This document shows, one piece after another, positions 36,168-47,000 of a stretch of 64,000 nucleotides of DNA (positions are counted from its first letter, which is position 1; the number at the start of each line of letters is the position of its first letter). A program made the translations under genes and the position numbers. The stretch is from Cherax quadricarinatus (lineage: Eukaryota; Arthropoda; Malacostraca; Decapoda; Parastacidae), in NCBI RefSeq assembly GCF_038502225.1, contig NC_091298.1:31228496-31292495 (forward strand), read 5' to 3'. The notes below the pieces were generated by a model, which was not told the origin of the DNA, did not search any database, and saw only the letters and a list, made by a program, of their open reading frames with translations.

Positions 36168-36831
36168 ATGAAGAACCCATCAATCAGCATTCTGTCGGCC
36201 AATATTAGAGGCTTCATTACCAATGTTGGGGAGCTCAAGCACAGTTTCCTGAACACTCAACGTCCTGATATGATCACTGTTGTTAAGACATTTTTGGACG
36301 GCAAGAATTGCTGGCTACATCTCATGGATGAGAAGAGACAGGGAACGACAGGTAGGAGGCGTTGCTGTGTACTTCTCTAAAAGTGTACATGCCCAGTCCA
36401 TTGAGGTTGCCATCCCAACTTACCTAGAAATTATGTTCTTCAAGCTATTCACAAACACTAGTACCTCCGTACTAGCATGTGCAATGTACAGACCTCAATG
36501 GCAACATGCAGACCCCATCATCTTCCTGATGGAGAGTGTGTACTCCCTTCTACATCAAGAGAAATGTCAACAAATAATTTTTGGTGACCTCAACCAGCAT
36601 CTTATATAGATGAATTTTGATGATCTTCTTGCAGTGTTTGAAAACTTTGTTGACTTGCCTACCCACATCTCTGGCACGTCCCTCGATCTAGTAGTGAGCG
36701 ATCTGTCTGAAGGCATAGTCACCTGTCAACCCCTTGGCTATGTCGGATCATCTGACCACAAGGCTGTCTTTACTGCATTATATTCTGGCTGCGCCCTTCT
36801 CCATAACATCAGTTCATGTGAAATCATTTAA
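36168..36831 (+). pseudogene. LINE AP-like endonuclease, ORF2 N-terminus, truncated
   Basis: An ATG at 36168 gives NPSISILSANIRGFITNV, then RPDMITVVKTFLDG. After a frameshift near 36350: GGVAVYFSKSVHAQSIEV, LACAMYRPQWQHADP, IIFGDLNQHLI (stop at 36607), then GTSLDLVVSDL and VGSSDHKAVFTAL. These are, in order, the apurinic endonuclease boxes (N-terminal Asn, GDLN for GDFN, SDHK for the catalytic SDH). No RT follows: sequence becomes AT-rich after 36831. The protein is unlike the CR1 and RTE copies here, so it is a third LINE lineage, probably Jockey/I-like. Confidence 0.75.
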
Positions 36832-36959
36832 TCCTATGATGACACGAGTCTGGAACATGTTCGTGTAACTTAAGGACATCTACGAAATCGCTGGCTCACA
36901 GATGTTAGCGCTAAAACTTCATCCTGTTGTCTATCTGTATATCTCTTAATAATAAAAAA

Positions 36960-37030
36960 AGATTTAAGATGATTTGATGTAGGTAACAGCTCTTAGCTTG
37001 TAAATAAAGTTAGGATCCCCTAACCTAACC

Positions 37031-37066
<36 letters not shown>

Positions 37067-37690
37067 AATGTTTTGCAGTTTATAGCCAGAATGTTGAGAA
37101 GATTGACTGTGTTTGACGATGAGTGCCGTGAGTATCTCCAGTGATCCCCAGGATGGAGGACCAGTGATGGGTGTCGAGATGACCTCCTACCGCAAATTTA
37201 GTCTTCCAGCAAAGAGATTTATTGGCACACGAGGCTCTACATGAGTCATTACTTCGTTACCAAGATATGAAGGAAAAGAAATACATCCCATCTCAACATT
37301 TGGAGTTGTTGGTATAATGCTGCGAGAGCTATGTAGATGGCGCATTCGGTCCATGAGGGAGCTAATAAAAAATTTGGAAAAAAATCCTAAATGAGAGAAT
37401 AAGTGCAACAGACAGTGATAAATAAAGCTACGACACCCTGGAAATAGTTTCCAGAATGGTTCACATAAGCAATTCGCAGAGAATGTTCGCTATGAGAAAA
37501 GAGTTACGGAAATAAAGGAAATAAATATTCAACGCTGGAAGTCTGGGATATTAGAGGAGAGATACTATGCATTTAATGACTTACGAAATTGTTATTTGTG
37601 AACAATTTTAAAAGTCAGGTGGCAGAATATGTACATGCAGGCACATGTACACGGACACATTCAGACATAAACATGTACGCAGATTCATAC
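36960..37690. other. Intergenic DNA with (GA)n tract
   Basis: (GA)n at 37032-37064; otherwise unique with no gene recognised. Confidence 0.5.

Positions 37691-37692
<2 letters not shown>

Positions 37693-37751
<59 letters not shown>
37693..37751. repeat. (CA)n microsatellite
   Basis: CA dinucleotides immediately 5' of truncated CR1 copy B7. Confidence 0.97.
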
Positions 37752-37753
<2 letters not shown>

Positions 37754-39253
37754 GTGCTGGACGCAATACCTACAACCGAGGAGGAGGTGAAGAGGCTGCT
37801 AAGCGAACTAGATAGCTCAAAGGCGATGGGACCGGACAACATCTCTCCGTGAGTCTTGACAGAGGGAACAGAGGCGCTCTTTGTGACACTAACAACAATC
37901 TCCAACACATCTGTCGAAACAGGGCGACTACCGGAGGTGTGGAAGACAGCAAATGTAGTCCCAGTTTTTATGAACGGAGACAGATACACAGCATTAAATT
38001 ACAAACCAGTGTAGCTGACATGTATAATTTTCAGAGTCATGGTGAAGATTATCAGGAGAAGAGTGGTGGAGCACCTAGAAAGTAATGAGATTATTAACGA
38101 CAACCAGCACTGTTTCAGGGAAGGGAAATCCTGTGTCACAAACCTACTGGAGATCTATGACAAGGTGCCGGCAGTAACAGAAGAGAGAGGGGTAGGTAGA
38201 TTGCATTTTCTTGGGCTGTAAGAAGGCTTTTCATACAGTTTCATACAAGAGATTAATGCAAAAGCTGGAGGGTCAGGAATGTATAACTGGGATGGCATTG
38301 CAATGGATCAGAGAATACTTGCCAGGTAGGCAAGAACGAATCATGGTACGTGACGAGACATCGTAATGGGTACCTTTGACGAGTGGGGTTCCACAGGGGT
38401 CAATCCTAGGACCAATGCTGTTTCTGGCATACATGAGTGACATGACGGAAGAGATAGACTCAAAAGTGTATCTGTTTGCACATGATGTGAAGCTAATGAT
38501 GAGAATTCAGCCTGTAAACCTGGTCCAACAACTGGCTTCCGAAGTTTAAGCTCATCAAGTGCAAAGTCATGAAGATTGGGGACCGGCAAAGAAGACCGCA
38601 GAGTACAGTCTAGGGGGCAAAAACTGCAAACCTTATTCAAGAAAAAGGATCTTGGAGTGAGTACAATACCAAACATCTCCTGAGGCGCACATCAACCAGA
38701 TAACTGCTGCACGTCAAGAAATTAAAGAGTGCAAAGGTTCGAAGCAAGACTAATGTGACAATAAATGTCACATTAGTTGCACTTGTGTCCTTTTACTTTA
38801 CATATTTTCGGTAATTCTACCAACTTTATTACAAGACTAGTCCCGGAGCTAAGGAGCATGTCCTACGAGGAGAGGTTAAAGGAACGCGACCTGACGACAC
38901 TGGAGGACAGGAAAGATTGGGAGGATATGATAATGTCATATAAAATACTGAGAGAAATCGGCAAGTTGGACAGAGACAGGATGTTCCCGACATGGAACAC
39001 AGCAACTAGGCGTCACATTTGCAAGTTAAAGACTCAAATAAGTCACAGGGATGTTAGGAAGTACTTCTTCAGTCATAGAGTTGTCAGGAAGTGGAATAGT
39101 CTGGAAAGTGGTGTAGTGGAGGCAGGAACCATACATTGCTTTAAGAAGAGGTATGATGAAAAAATGGAGCAGGGAGAGTGTGACCTATTAGCGACCAGTG
39201 AAAAAACTGGGCCAGGAGCTACGAATCGACCCCTGCAACCACAATTAGGTGAG
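37752..39253 (+). pseudogene. CR1-type LINE relic B7 (RT to 3' end)
   Basis: Starts after (CA)n in the linker (VLDAIPTTEEEVKRLLSELD). RT fragments: KAMGPDNISP (37825), FREGKSCVTNLLEIYD (38120), SGVPQGSILGPMLF-like (38385), catalytic region FAHDVKLM for FADD (38470). The C-terminal domain is at 38830-39190 (TRLVPELRSMSYEERL, RKYFFSHRVVRKWNSLESG). A 79-bp insertion lies at 38753-38831. The 3' end AATTAGGTGAG is directly followed by another CR1 piece rather than (CA)n. Confidence 0.85.
38745..38839 (+). mobile_element. Short Penelope-like tail insertion, with 8-bp direct repeat
   Basis: CAAGACTA occurs at 38745-38752 and 38832-38839 of the CR1 C-terminal region. The insert starts with a small palindrome (TAATGTGAC/GTCACATTA around AATAAAT), then TTGCACTTGTGTCC and a diverged CGGTAATTCTACC end. 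Same organisation as the insertions at 3155 and 20969. Confidence 0.75.
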
Positions 39254-39285
39254 AGCGCTTGGTTCAGTCAAAGATATAGAGAGGA

Positions 39286-39564
39286 AAACCCGTAGCTCGA
39301 TTGCTAGTGCTCTCAGCTCACACACTGAGGTCTGGTGTTCGAATCTCCGGTACAGCTGGAAAACATTAGGGACGTGTTTCCATGTTCACCTATCATAAAA
39401 TGGGTACCTGGGTGTTAGTCGACTGGTGTGGGTCGAATCCTGGGACAAAACTGACCTAATTTGCCCGAAATGCTCAGCATAACAAGCGGCTTTCTATATA
39501 GTTGTATTTCATTGATGTCAGCTAGGACTGCATACCTTGTACATGTACTTGCAGAAGTAAAGAA

Positions 39565-39630
<66 letters not shown>

Positions 39631-39660
39631 TGTTGTTGTATTAGTATTAGTATTATTATT
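39286..39660 (+). mobile_element. tRNA-derived SINE with (ATT)n tail
   Basis: The 5' part reads CGTAGCTCGATTGCTAGTGC (box A region), an anticodon-like arm CTCAG-CTCACAC-ACTGAG, and GGTGTTCGAATCTCC (box B, 39331-39345). The body contains AAACATTAGGGACGTGTTTC, AATGGGTACCTGGGTGTTAG and CAAGCGGCTTTCTATATAG, and the tail is (ATT)n then (AGT)n. The 7-base loop CTCACAC would place CAC as anticodon, suggesting a tRNA-Val-like ancestor (inference). It is inserted in CR1 relic B8. Confidence 0.82.
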
Positions 39661-40025
39661 AAAGCTTGCACTAACTAAAGAAAACGAAGGACAGTCGAGA
39701 ACAGACAAGCGAGTAAGAGAACCAGAAACAAATCTGTAAAGGTGAAGAGAAAGGCTGAGGAGCAATTTGAGAATGACATAGTAGCAAAAAACAGCAACAT
39801 TAGAGGAAAGACGGCAGTAAAAGACCAGGTAATTCGGCTAAAAATGGAAAGGGAAGAACTCACGAGTAACGACAAGAAAATCTGTGAGGAGTTGAACAAA
39901 CTATTTAAAGTGGTGTTCTCAGTGCAAAAAGGGGCAATACCAGACATCCTAGAGCAAAGACTACACTGAAGGATATTGGAGAACCCACACACATGAGAGG
40001 AAGTGGCAAAAAACTTTTGAGTGAG

Positions 40026-40125
40026 CTACCTCAAGGGCCTTCGGGGTCAACGTCCTCGCGGCCCAGTCCCTGACCAGGCCTCTCTGTGGATCAGGGCCTG
40101 ACCACCCAGGCTGGATACTCCGAAG
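40026..40125 (+). mobile_element. GC-rich SINE fragment inside CR1 relic B8
   Basis: About 100 bp: CTTCGGGGTCAACGTCCTCG, CCCTGACCAGGCCTCTCTGT, GATCAGGGCCTGACCACCCA. It interrupts the CR1 SELDTSKA region, whose sequence resumes with AAGGCGCTGAG. A reverse-orientation piece of the same repeat lies at 55336-55398. Confidence 0.65.
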
Positions 40126-40659
40126 GCGCTGAGACTTGACAAGATCTGTCCGTGGATTCTGTGAGAGGGAGCGGAAACACTGAACCACTATCTAATATCT
40201 ATAACAAGTCAATGGAAACTAGACAATTGCCAGAAATCTGGAAAACAACGAATGTGGTCCCAGTATTTAAGAGAACGTTGAATTACAGACCATTATTACT
40301 GACATGTGTACATAACATGTACTATGTGTACACAAGAACATGTACTATGTAAGGTAATGGGAAAATAATCAGGAATTGGAACAACCCGGGCGGGCAGTGA
40401 GTTGGTCTACGTGATAAAGACAGGATCCATACATTGCTTTAAGAAGAGGTAAAATAAGGCTCTTGAAACCAGGAGAGAGTAAACCCAGTACCGGCCAGTG
40501 AAGTAGCAGTGCCAGAAGGTGTCTTCACCCCTACAACCATAATTAGATGAGTATGTGCATACATCTTGGAATATGCAGCATCAGTATGGAACCCAAGCCT
40601 AATAACAACTTTAAGAATCTGGAGAAGGTGGAGAGTAACCTGACAGTATTAAGAGCATA

Positions 40660-41630
40660 ATAACATAGTAAATCCTCGGAGGGATTGATAGACAGGGATA
40701 GACAGCGTACTGCCAACAATAAGGAGGGAAAGACATAGATGCAAATCAAACTTTAATTGAGATAATGTTTTGCACTGTACAGAGCGAAACGCTTTACAGT
40801 GAAAATTAACTTTGCCCCTTTGCCTTTAGTTTTAACGCGGCTTGTGTAAGTACCCAAGTTTATTAGGGAGGATAAGGAAGGAACGACCCTCTGATTATTT
40901 TTTCTTGTATTGCTTAAGTCCTCCTCATTATTTACTTGTAGTGTCTGCAGACGTATTTTTAATATGTGGAAATATGTTGAAAATTATTCCCTATCTTTTA
41001 CACTGTCTGAGAGTCACACAGGTTACACTGATGGGTCACTGTTCTGATAATCACACTGATGGGTCACTTGTCTAATGCTTACACTGGAGGAAAGTTGTAT
41101 GATACACACTAATGAGTCGCTCGTGTGATATACACACTTAACGGTCACTTAACAGCCACGCTGACTGGACTGCACTCAGGGATCAAGGAGACAAAAGAGT
41201 GAAGTGGCTGCATGAATCAAGATGGAAATTGATGAGATAGGGAGAAGCCCTATTAAAAGATGGAACATGCTAAGAGTGGTGTTGGAGAGCAATATAGATT
41301 GATGGGATAGGGGAGAGCCAGGTTGTAGAGACGGAGCAGCAGCAGCAGCTGATGATGACAAGGGTCACCATTGCAGGATAGGGGTGAACAAGAGATCTGA
41401 GTAAACACTTCCCTGCTGGTCAGGAAGCACCTCGTCGTGTTGTGAAAATTAAATGAAGCAGATATTGTTTCCACGGTAAGTAGATCTCACTCACCTCCCG
41501 CCTCTCCACAAGAAATAAAATATAAGTCGGGGAGAGAGAGAGAGAGTAAATGATTGCATAAATTAGATGATGTGTGTATGGTAATGGACAGTGTAGAAGT
41601 ACGGAGATGTTCAAAGCTGATTTCCAGTAG
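40660..41630. other. Unique intergenic DNA
   Basis: Contains CACACTGATGGGTCACT repeated loosely near 41020-41070; no gene recognised. Confidence 0.5.

Positions 41631-41676
<46 letters not shown>
41631..41676. repeat. (ATT)n microsatellite
   Basis: Perfect trinucleotide run. Confidence 0.97.
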
Positions 41677-41681
<5 letters not shown>

Positions 41682-41689
41682 TTCAAGTC

Positions 41690-42400
41690 TTCACACTAGA
41701 TCTTTTTGAATCAGCCCTTACATATAAGTCCCTACATAAATTTTAGTCCCAGTTTTTTCACTCTGGATGCCTGCCCTTCTCATTACAGCAATAAATGCTC
41801 TCAACTTCATAACAGTCGTGACTGAACCTGACCTTTGTCTACTCTTCATTTATTCTCTTGGCCTGTCTTCCGTATTTCTGCCTTTTGCTTTCTCCTCACA
41901 TGCTTCTTCCAGCTTTCCTAGCATGAATCATTAGGTGTGGTAGAGAGCAGCGTTACCTGAATCTCCATCCTCAAAGATGTACTTTATCTTCATATATCTA
42001 CTACTGGTACTATACTACTGCTACTAGTCTAACAACAACAAGTAATACTAATACTACCACTATTATTACTGTTTTTTAATCTTTTAAACGTGTTTATGGG
42101 CAGTTTGTTTATGACCGCTGTTAGATGGCCACCAAGTTTCTCTCTTACTCCAGCTTGTTATGGAACCTTCCAAGGCCTGGACAACATGTAATCCAATTCC
42201 TGTCATTCTAATACCCAGGGCATTCCGCAGAATGTTGTACGATCCAGGGCATATTATGTCTCGCCACGTGATAATGATGCGCCTAAGCTACTTTCATCAG
42301 GAGATAATGGGTGGCAACATTGCTCTGCTATATGACTGCAACACATATGGGGTCTGATTTCCAATTAATGTCCTGTGCTGCGTTGCCCATTTTCCACACA
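41690..42400. other. Unique intergenic DNA
   Basis: No gene or repeat family recognised. Confidence 0.45.
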
Positions 42401-42416
42401 GAGCTTTAGACACGTA

Positions 42417-43300
42417 TGATGCTACTCAATCTCATGTTTAAATTCATATGTTGTGTTCGTGATAATAGAGTTACTTCCATGCTTCACATTCAGTATGAAA
42501 GTTTTATTTGAAGCCGGTTCATATATAATAAGTTCCAGCTTGCGCAGTCCATCAGCAGAACATATCGATGTTTTCAAAGTAACTTCATACTTCTTCCGCA
42601 GGCAGTTCTTAGCAATAGAGTCCACAATACCATCGTGTCTTTTTCACTGTCTGGCCATGTGTCCTTGGACACGTTTGAAAGATATAACTTAGAGATTGGC
42701 GCCGACTACATCCTGCACATCTGGTAATGTGTGATGTTTTATCACCATGTGAGCTCTTTGTTGTCAGCATGAGATAATACTTGATCTTATGGCGTCAAAA
42801 AAAATCTGCCTCTTTCATCAGTGCTGTGCCTCTTCTGCAAACACGCAGTGTCAACTGAGGATACCAGACACCATTGCCACGCTTTGTCCTTCATCCTGGT
42901 ATATACCATTGTGCGTTTAACTCTCCTTTTTCCAACTGATCGTAAAATATTTGAGGTATTTAGCCACTTCTGCCGAGAACCACAGATGAGGCTCCATTAT
43001 AGGTGGACATAATATATTATGTTATAGGTTCGGAGTAGGACCTTGCGTGAAGACGAATGGTTCACCGAATCATGTGCCTTCTTACCTATGTTACATTTTG
43101 ATGAAATTCATCAGTGGAGAGAAAAACGCTTTGAGCAGGATCGACCGGAACCCACTTGAGGAAACGAGACGATAGCACTCGACGGAACACACTCTACAAA
43201 ATAATGATAGAGATCGTAGTTGGTCTGAATTCATCCAGATTTTCTGGGGGGTGGGGGGCTGGCGTTATTCGGAAGTATACATCCACAGGTTTTAAATGGA
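42417..43300 (-). pseudogene. Remnant of a LINE with restriction-like endonuclease (R2/NeSL-type)
   Basis: Minus strand. Near 43240-43060: FRPTTISIIIL, a stop, then FRRVLSSRFLKWVPVDPAQS and FLSTDEFHQNV. This matches the fingers region of RTs from R2-, R4- or NeSL-type LINEs (FRPI...hR...LP...Q.gF). Near 42690-42420: RVQGHMARQ, a stop, RHDGIVDSIAKNC, LKTSICSADGLRKLELIIYE and FILNVKHGSN. This resembles the RHN...PDL...D-x-K core of the C-terminal PD-(D/E)XK-like endonuclease, with PD replaced by LE. The RT middle between is not readable. A fourth LINE lineage in the window, dead. Confidence 0.6.
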
Positions 43301-43399
43301 TGCCAAAAGATCCACACTTAAGATTTGCATATCCATTAGCCTCCAGCCATGTAGTCCTGAAGATGACGCAGCATTTTACCTTTTCATAGCTTATTTAAC

Positions 43400-44009
43400 A
43401 TCAGAACCCTTAATAAGGAGCCCTACATGACAGTGCTCTCCTTTAACTAATTTAAAGACCTATCTATTATTTTTCATCGACGGACGAGCGAGAAGGTCCA
43501 TCCAGAGGGAATGTTAGCGCGTCGTCGCTAACATTTCTCATAATATCTGCACTTTGTGTGTACCACGTTCTATCCAGCACTTGCTTAGCAATTTCTACGC
43601 GATGCAGATCGTGGTCAACTTGTCTTCTGACTCTACGCCCGTCTCTCTTCTCTTCTCTAAATGTGGGGTAGACCTCCGTCGTCTACTACCATCTGACGGG
43701 AGATCGTGTATGCAGATGTGACATTATCACTGTGAACCTTGTATAATGTTATATGTAATAAAACTCTTCATTGTGTGTTCTGATGGTGGATGGAAGTTCT
43801 CATTAGTTCTAAAATAAACTCTCTTCCCCCAGTTTATTTAGTCAAAAGTTTCGTCTCCAGAGTCCTGCTTGGAGACTAAATCCTTATTTATTGTCTACAA
43901 CACTATGATGGGGCTAAACAAACTTCAGAAGTAAATCCTTTTATTTATATAATCTCCGACAACCTTAAATATGAGCCAGGGAAGGTTGGCTACGACTACC
44001 CTGAAGCAT
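43400..44009. other. Unique intergenic DNA
   Basis: No gene recognised; directly abuts the 28-bp minisatellite. Confidence 0.45.
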
Positions 44010-47000
44010 TAGGGAGGGTTGATGGATGGTGGGGTGCTAGGGAGGTTGATGGATAATGGGGTGCTAGGGAGGTTGATGGATGGTGGGGTGCTAGGGAGGT
44101 TGATGGATAATGGGGTGCTAGGGAGGGTTGATGGATGGTGGGGTACTAGGGAGGTTGATGGATAGTGGGGTGCTAGGGAGGGTTGATGGTTGGTGGGGTG
44201 CTAGGGAGGTTGACGAATGGTGGGGTGCTAGGGAGGGTTGATGGAGGGTGGGGTTCTAGGGAGGGTTGATGGATGGTGGGGTCCTAGGGAGGTTGATGGA
44301 TAGTGGGGTGCTAGGGAGGGTTGATGGATGGTGGGGTGCTAGGGAGGGTTGATGGATAGTGGGGTGCTAGGGAGGGTTGATGGATGGTGGGGTGCTAGGG
44401 AGCGTTGATGGATAGTGGGGTGCTAGGGAGCGTTGATGGATGGTGGGGTGCTAGGGAGGGTTGATGGATGGTGGGGTGCTAGGGAGGGTTGATGGATGGT
44501 GGGGTGCTAGGGAGGGTTGATGGATGGTGGGGTGCTAGGGAGGTTGATGGATGGTGGGGTGCTAGGGAGGTTGGTGGATGGTGGGGTGCTAGGGAGGGTT
44601 GATGGATGGTGGGGTGCTAGGGAGCGTTGATGGATAGTGGGGTGCTAGGGAGGGTTGATGGATGGTGGGGGTGCTAGGGAGGGTTGATATATGGTGGGGT
44701 GCTAGGGAGGTTGATGGATGGTGGGGTGCTAGGGAGCGTTGATGGATGGTGGGGTGCTTGGGAGGGTTGATGGATTGTGGGGTGCTAGGGAGGGTTGATG
44801 GATGGTGGGGTGCTAGGGAGGGTTGATGGATGGTGGGGTGCTAGGGAGGGTTGATGGATGGTGGGGTGCTAGGGAGGGTTGATGGATGGTGGGGTGCTAG
44901 GGAGGGTTGATGGATGGTGGGGTGCTAGGGAGGGTTGATGGATGGTGGGGTGCTAGGGAGCGTTGATGGATGGTGGGGTACTAGGGAGCATTGATGGATA
45001 GTGGGGTGCTAGGGAGCGTTGATGGATGGTGGGGTGCTAGGGAGGGTTGATTGATGGTGGGGTACTAGGGAGGGTTGATGGATGGTGGGGTGCTAGGGAG
45101 GGTTGATGGATGGTGGGGTTCTAGGGAGCGTTGATGGATGGTGATGTGCTAGGGAAGTTGATGGATAGTGGGGTGCTAGGGAGTGTTGATGGATAGTGGG
45201 GTGCTAGGGAGCGTTGATGGATGGTGGGGTGCTAGGGAGGGTTGATGGATGGTGGGGTGCTAGGGAGGGTTGATGGAGGGTATGGTGCTTGGGAGGGTTG
45301 ATGAATGGTGGGGTGCTAGGGAGGGTTGATGGATGGTGGGGTGCTAGGGAGGGTTGATGGATGGTGGGGTGCTAGGGAGCGTTGATGGATGGTGGGGTGC
45401 TAGGGAGGTTGATGGATGGTGGGGTGCTAGGGAGGGTTGATGGAGGGTGGGATTCTAGGGAGGGTTGATGGATGGTGGGGTGCTAGGGATGGTTGATGGA
45501 TGGTGGGGTACTAGGGAGGGTTGATGGATGGTGGGGTGCTTGGGAGGGTTGATGAATGGTGGGGTGCTAGGGAGGGTTGATGGATGGTGGGGTACTAGGG
45601 AGGGTTGATGGATGGTAGGGTACTGGGGAGGGTTGATGGATGGTGGGGTGCTAGGGAGGGTTGATGGATGGTGGGGTGCTAGGGAGGGTTGATGGATGGT
45701 AGGGTACTAGGGAGGTTGATGGATGGTGGGGTGCTAGGGAGGTTGATGGATGGTGGGGTGCTAGGGAGGTTGATGGATGGTGGGGTGCTAGGGATGGTTG
45801 ATGGATGGTGGGGTACTAGGGAGGGTTGATGGATGGTAGGGTACTGGGGAGGGTTGATGGATGGTGGGGTGCTAGGGAGGGTTGATGGATGGTGGGGTGC
45901 TAGGGAGGGTTGATGGATGGTAGGGTACTAGGGAGGTTGATGGATGGTGGGGTGCTAGGGAGGGTTGATGGAGGGTGGGATTCTAGGGAGGGTTGATGGA
46001 TGGTGGGGTTCTAGGGAGGGTTGATGGATGGTGGGGTGCTAGGGAGGGTTGATGGATGGTGGGGTGCTAGGGAGGGTTGATGGATGGTAGGGTACTAGGG
46101 AGGTTGATGGATGGTGGGGTGCTAGGGAGGTTGATGGATGGTGGGGTGCTAGGGAGGTTGATGGATGGTGGGGTGCTAGGGAGGGTTGATGGATGGTGGG
46201 TTTGCTAGGGAGGGTTGATGGATGGTGGGGTGCTAGGGAGGGTTGATGGATGGTGGGGTGCTAGGGAGCGTTGATGGATGGTGGGGTGCTAGGGAGGGTT
46301 GATGGATGGTGGGGTGCTAGGGAGGGTTGATGGATGGTGGGGTGCTAGGGAGGGTTGATGGATGGTGGGGTGCTAGGGAGGTTGATGGATGGTGGGGTGC
46401 TAGGGAGGTTGGTGGATGGTGGGGTGCTAGGGAGGGTTGATGGATGGTGGGGTGCTAGGGAGCGTTGATGGATGGTGGGGTGCTAGGGAGGGTTGATGGA
46501 TGGTGGGGTGCTAGGGAGGGTTGATGGATGGTGGGGTGCTAGGGAGGGTTGATGGATGGTGGTGTGCTAGGGAGGTTGATGGATGGTGGGGTGCTAGGGA
46601 GCGTTGATGGATGGTGGGGTGCTAGGGAGGGTTGATGGATGGTGGGGTGCTAGGGAGGGTTGATGGATAGTGGGGTGCTAGGGAGGGTTGATGAATGGTG
46701 GGGTGCTAGGGAAAGTTGATGGATGGTGGGGTGCTAGGGAGGGTTGATGGATGGTGGGGTGCTAGGGAGGGTTGATGGATGGTGGGGTGCTAGGGAGGGT
46801 TGATGGATGGTGGGGTGCGAGGGAGCGTTGAGGGATGGTGGGGTGCTAGGGAAGTTGATGGATGGTGGGGTGCTAGGGAGCGTTGATGGATAGTGGGGTG
46901 CTAGGGAGTGTTGATGGATGGTGGGGTGCTAGGGAGCGTTGATGGATGGTGGGGTGCTAGGGAGGTTGATGGATAGTGGGGTGCTAGGGAGCGTTGATGG

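Larger units (their letters stand above)
39254..40650 (+). pseudogene. CR1-type LINE relic B8, split by two SINEs
   Basis: Begins AWFSQRYREEN (39254-39295). The linker resumes after a SINE at about 39665 (EEQFENDIVAKN, KICEELNKLFKVVFS, 39742-39930). The RT start is interrupted by a GC-rich SINE (40026-40125) and continues as NKSMETRQLPEIWKTTNVVP (40205-40265). After a large deletion, 3' UTR sequence (CCATACATTGCTTTAAGAAG near 40427; tail AATTAGATGAGTATG near 40540) is followed by a second small C-terminal fragment (LEYAASVWNP, about 40567-40600). Old and heavily decayed. Confidence 0.7.

Noticed and set aside
39331..39345. A functional tRNA gene
   Set aside because: Box A and B are present but the acceptor stem does not close and a SINE body with an (ATT)n tail follows.
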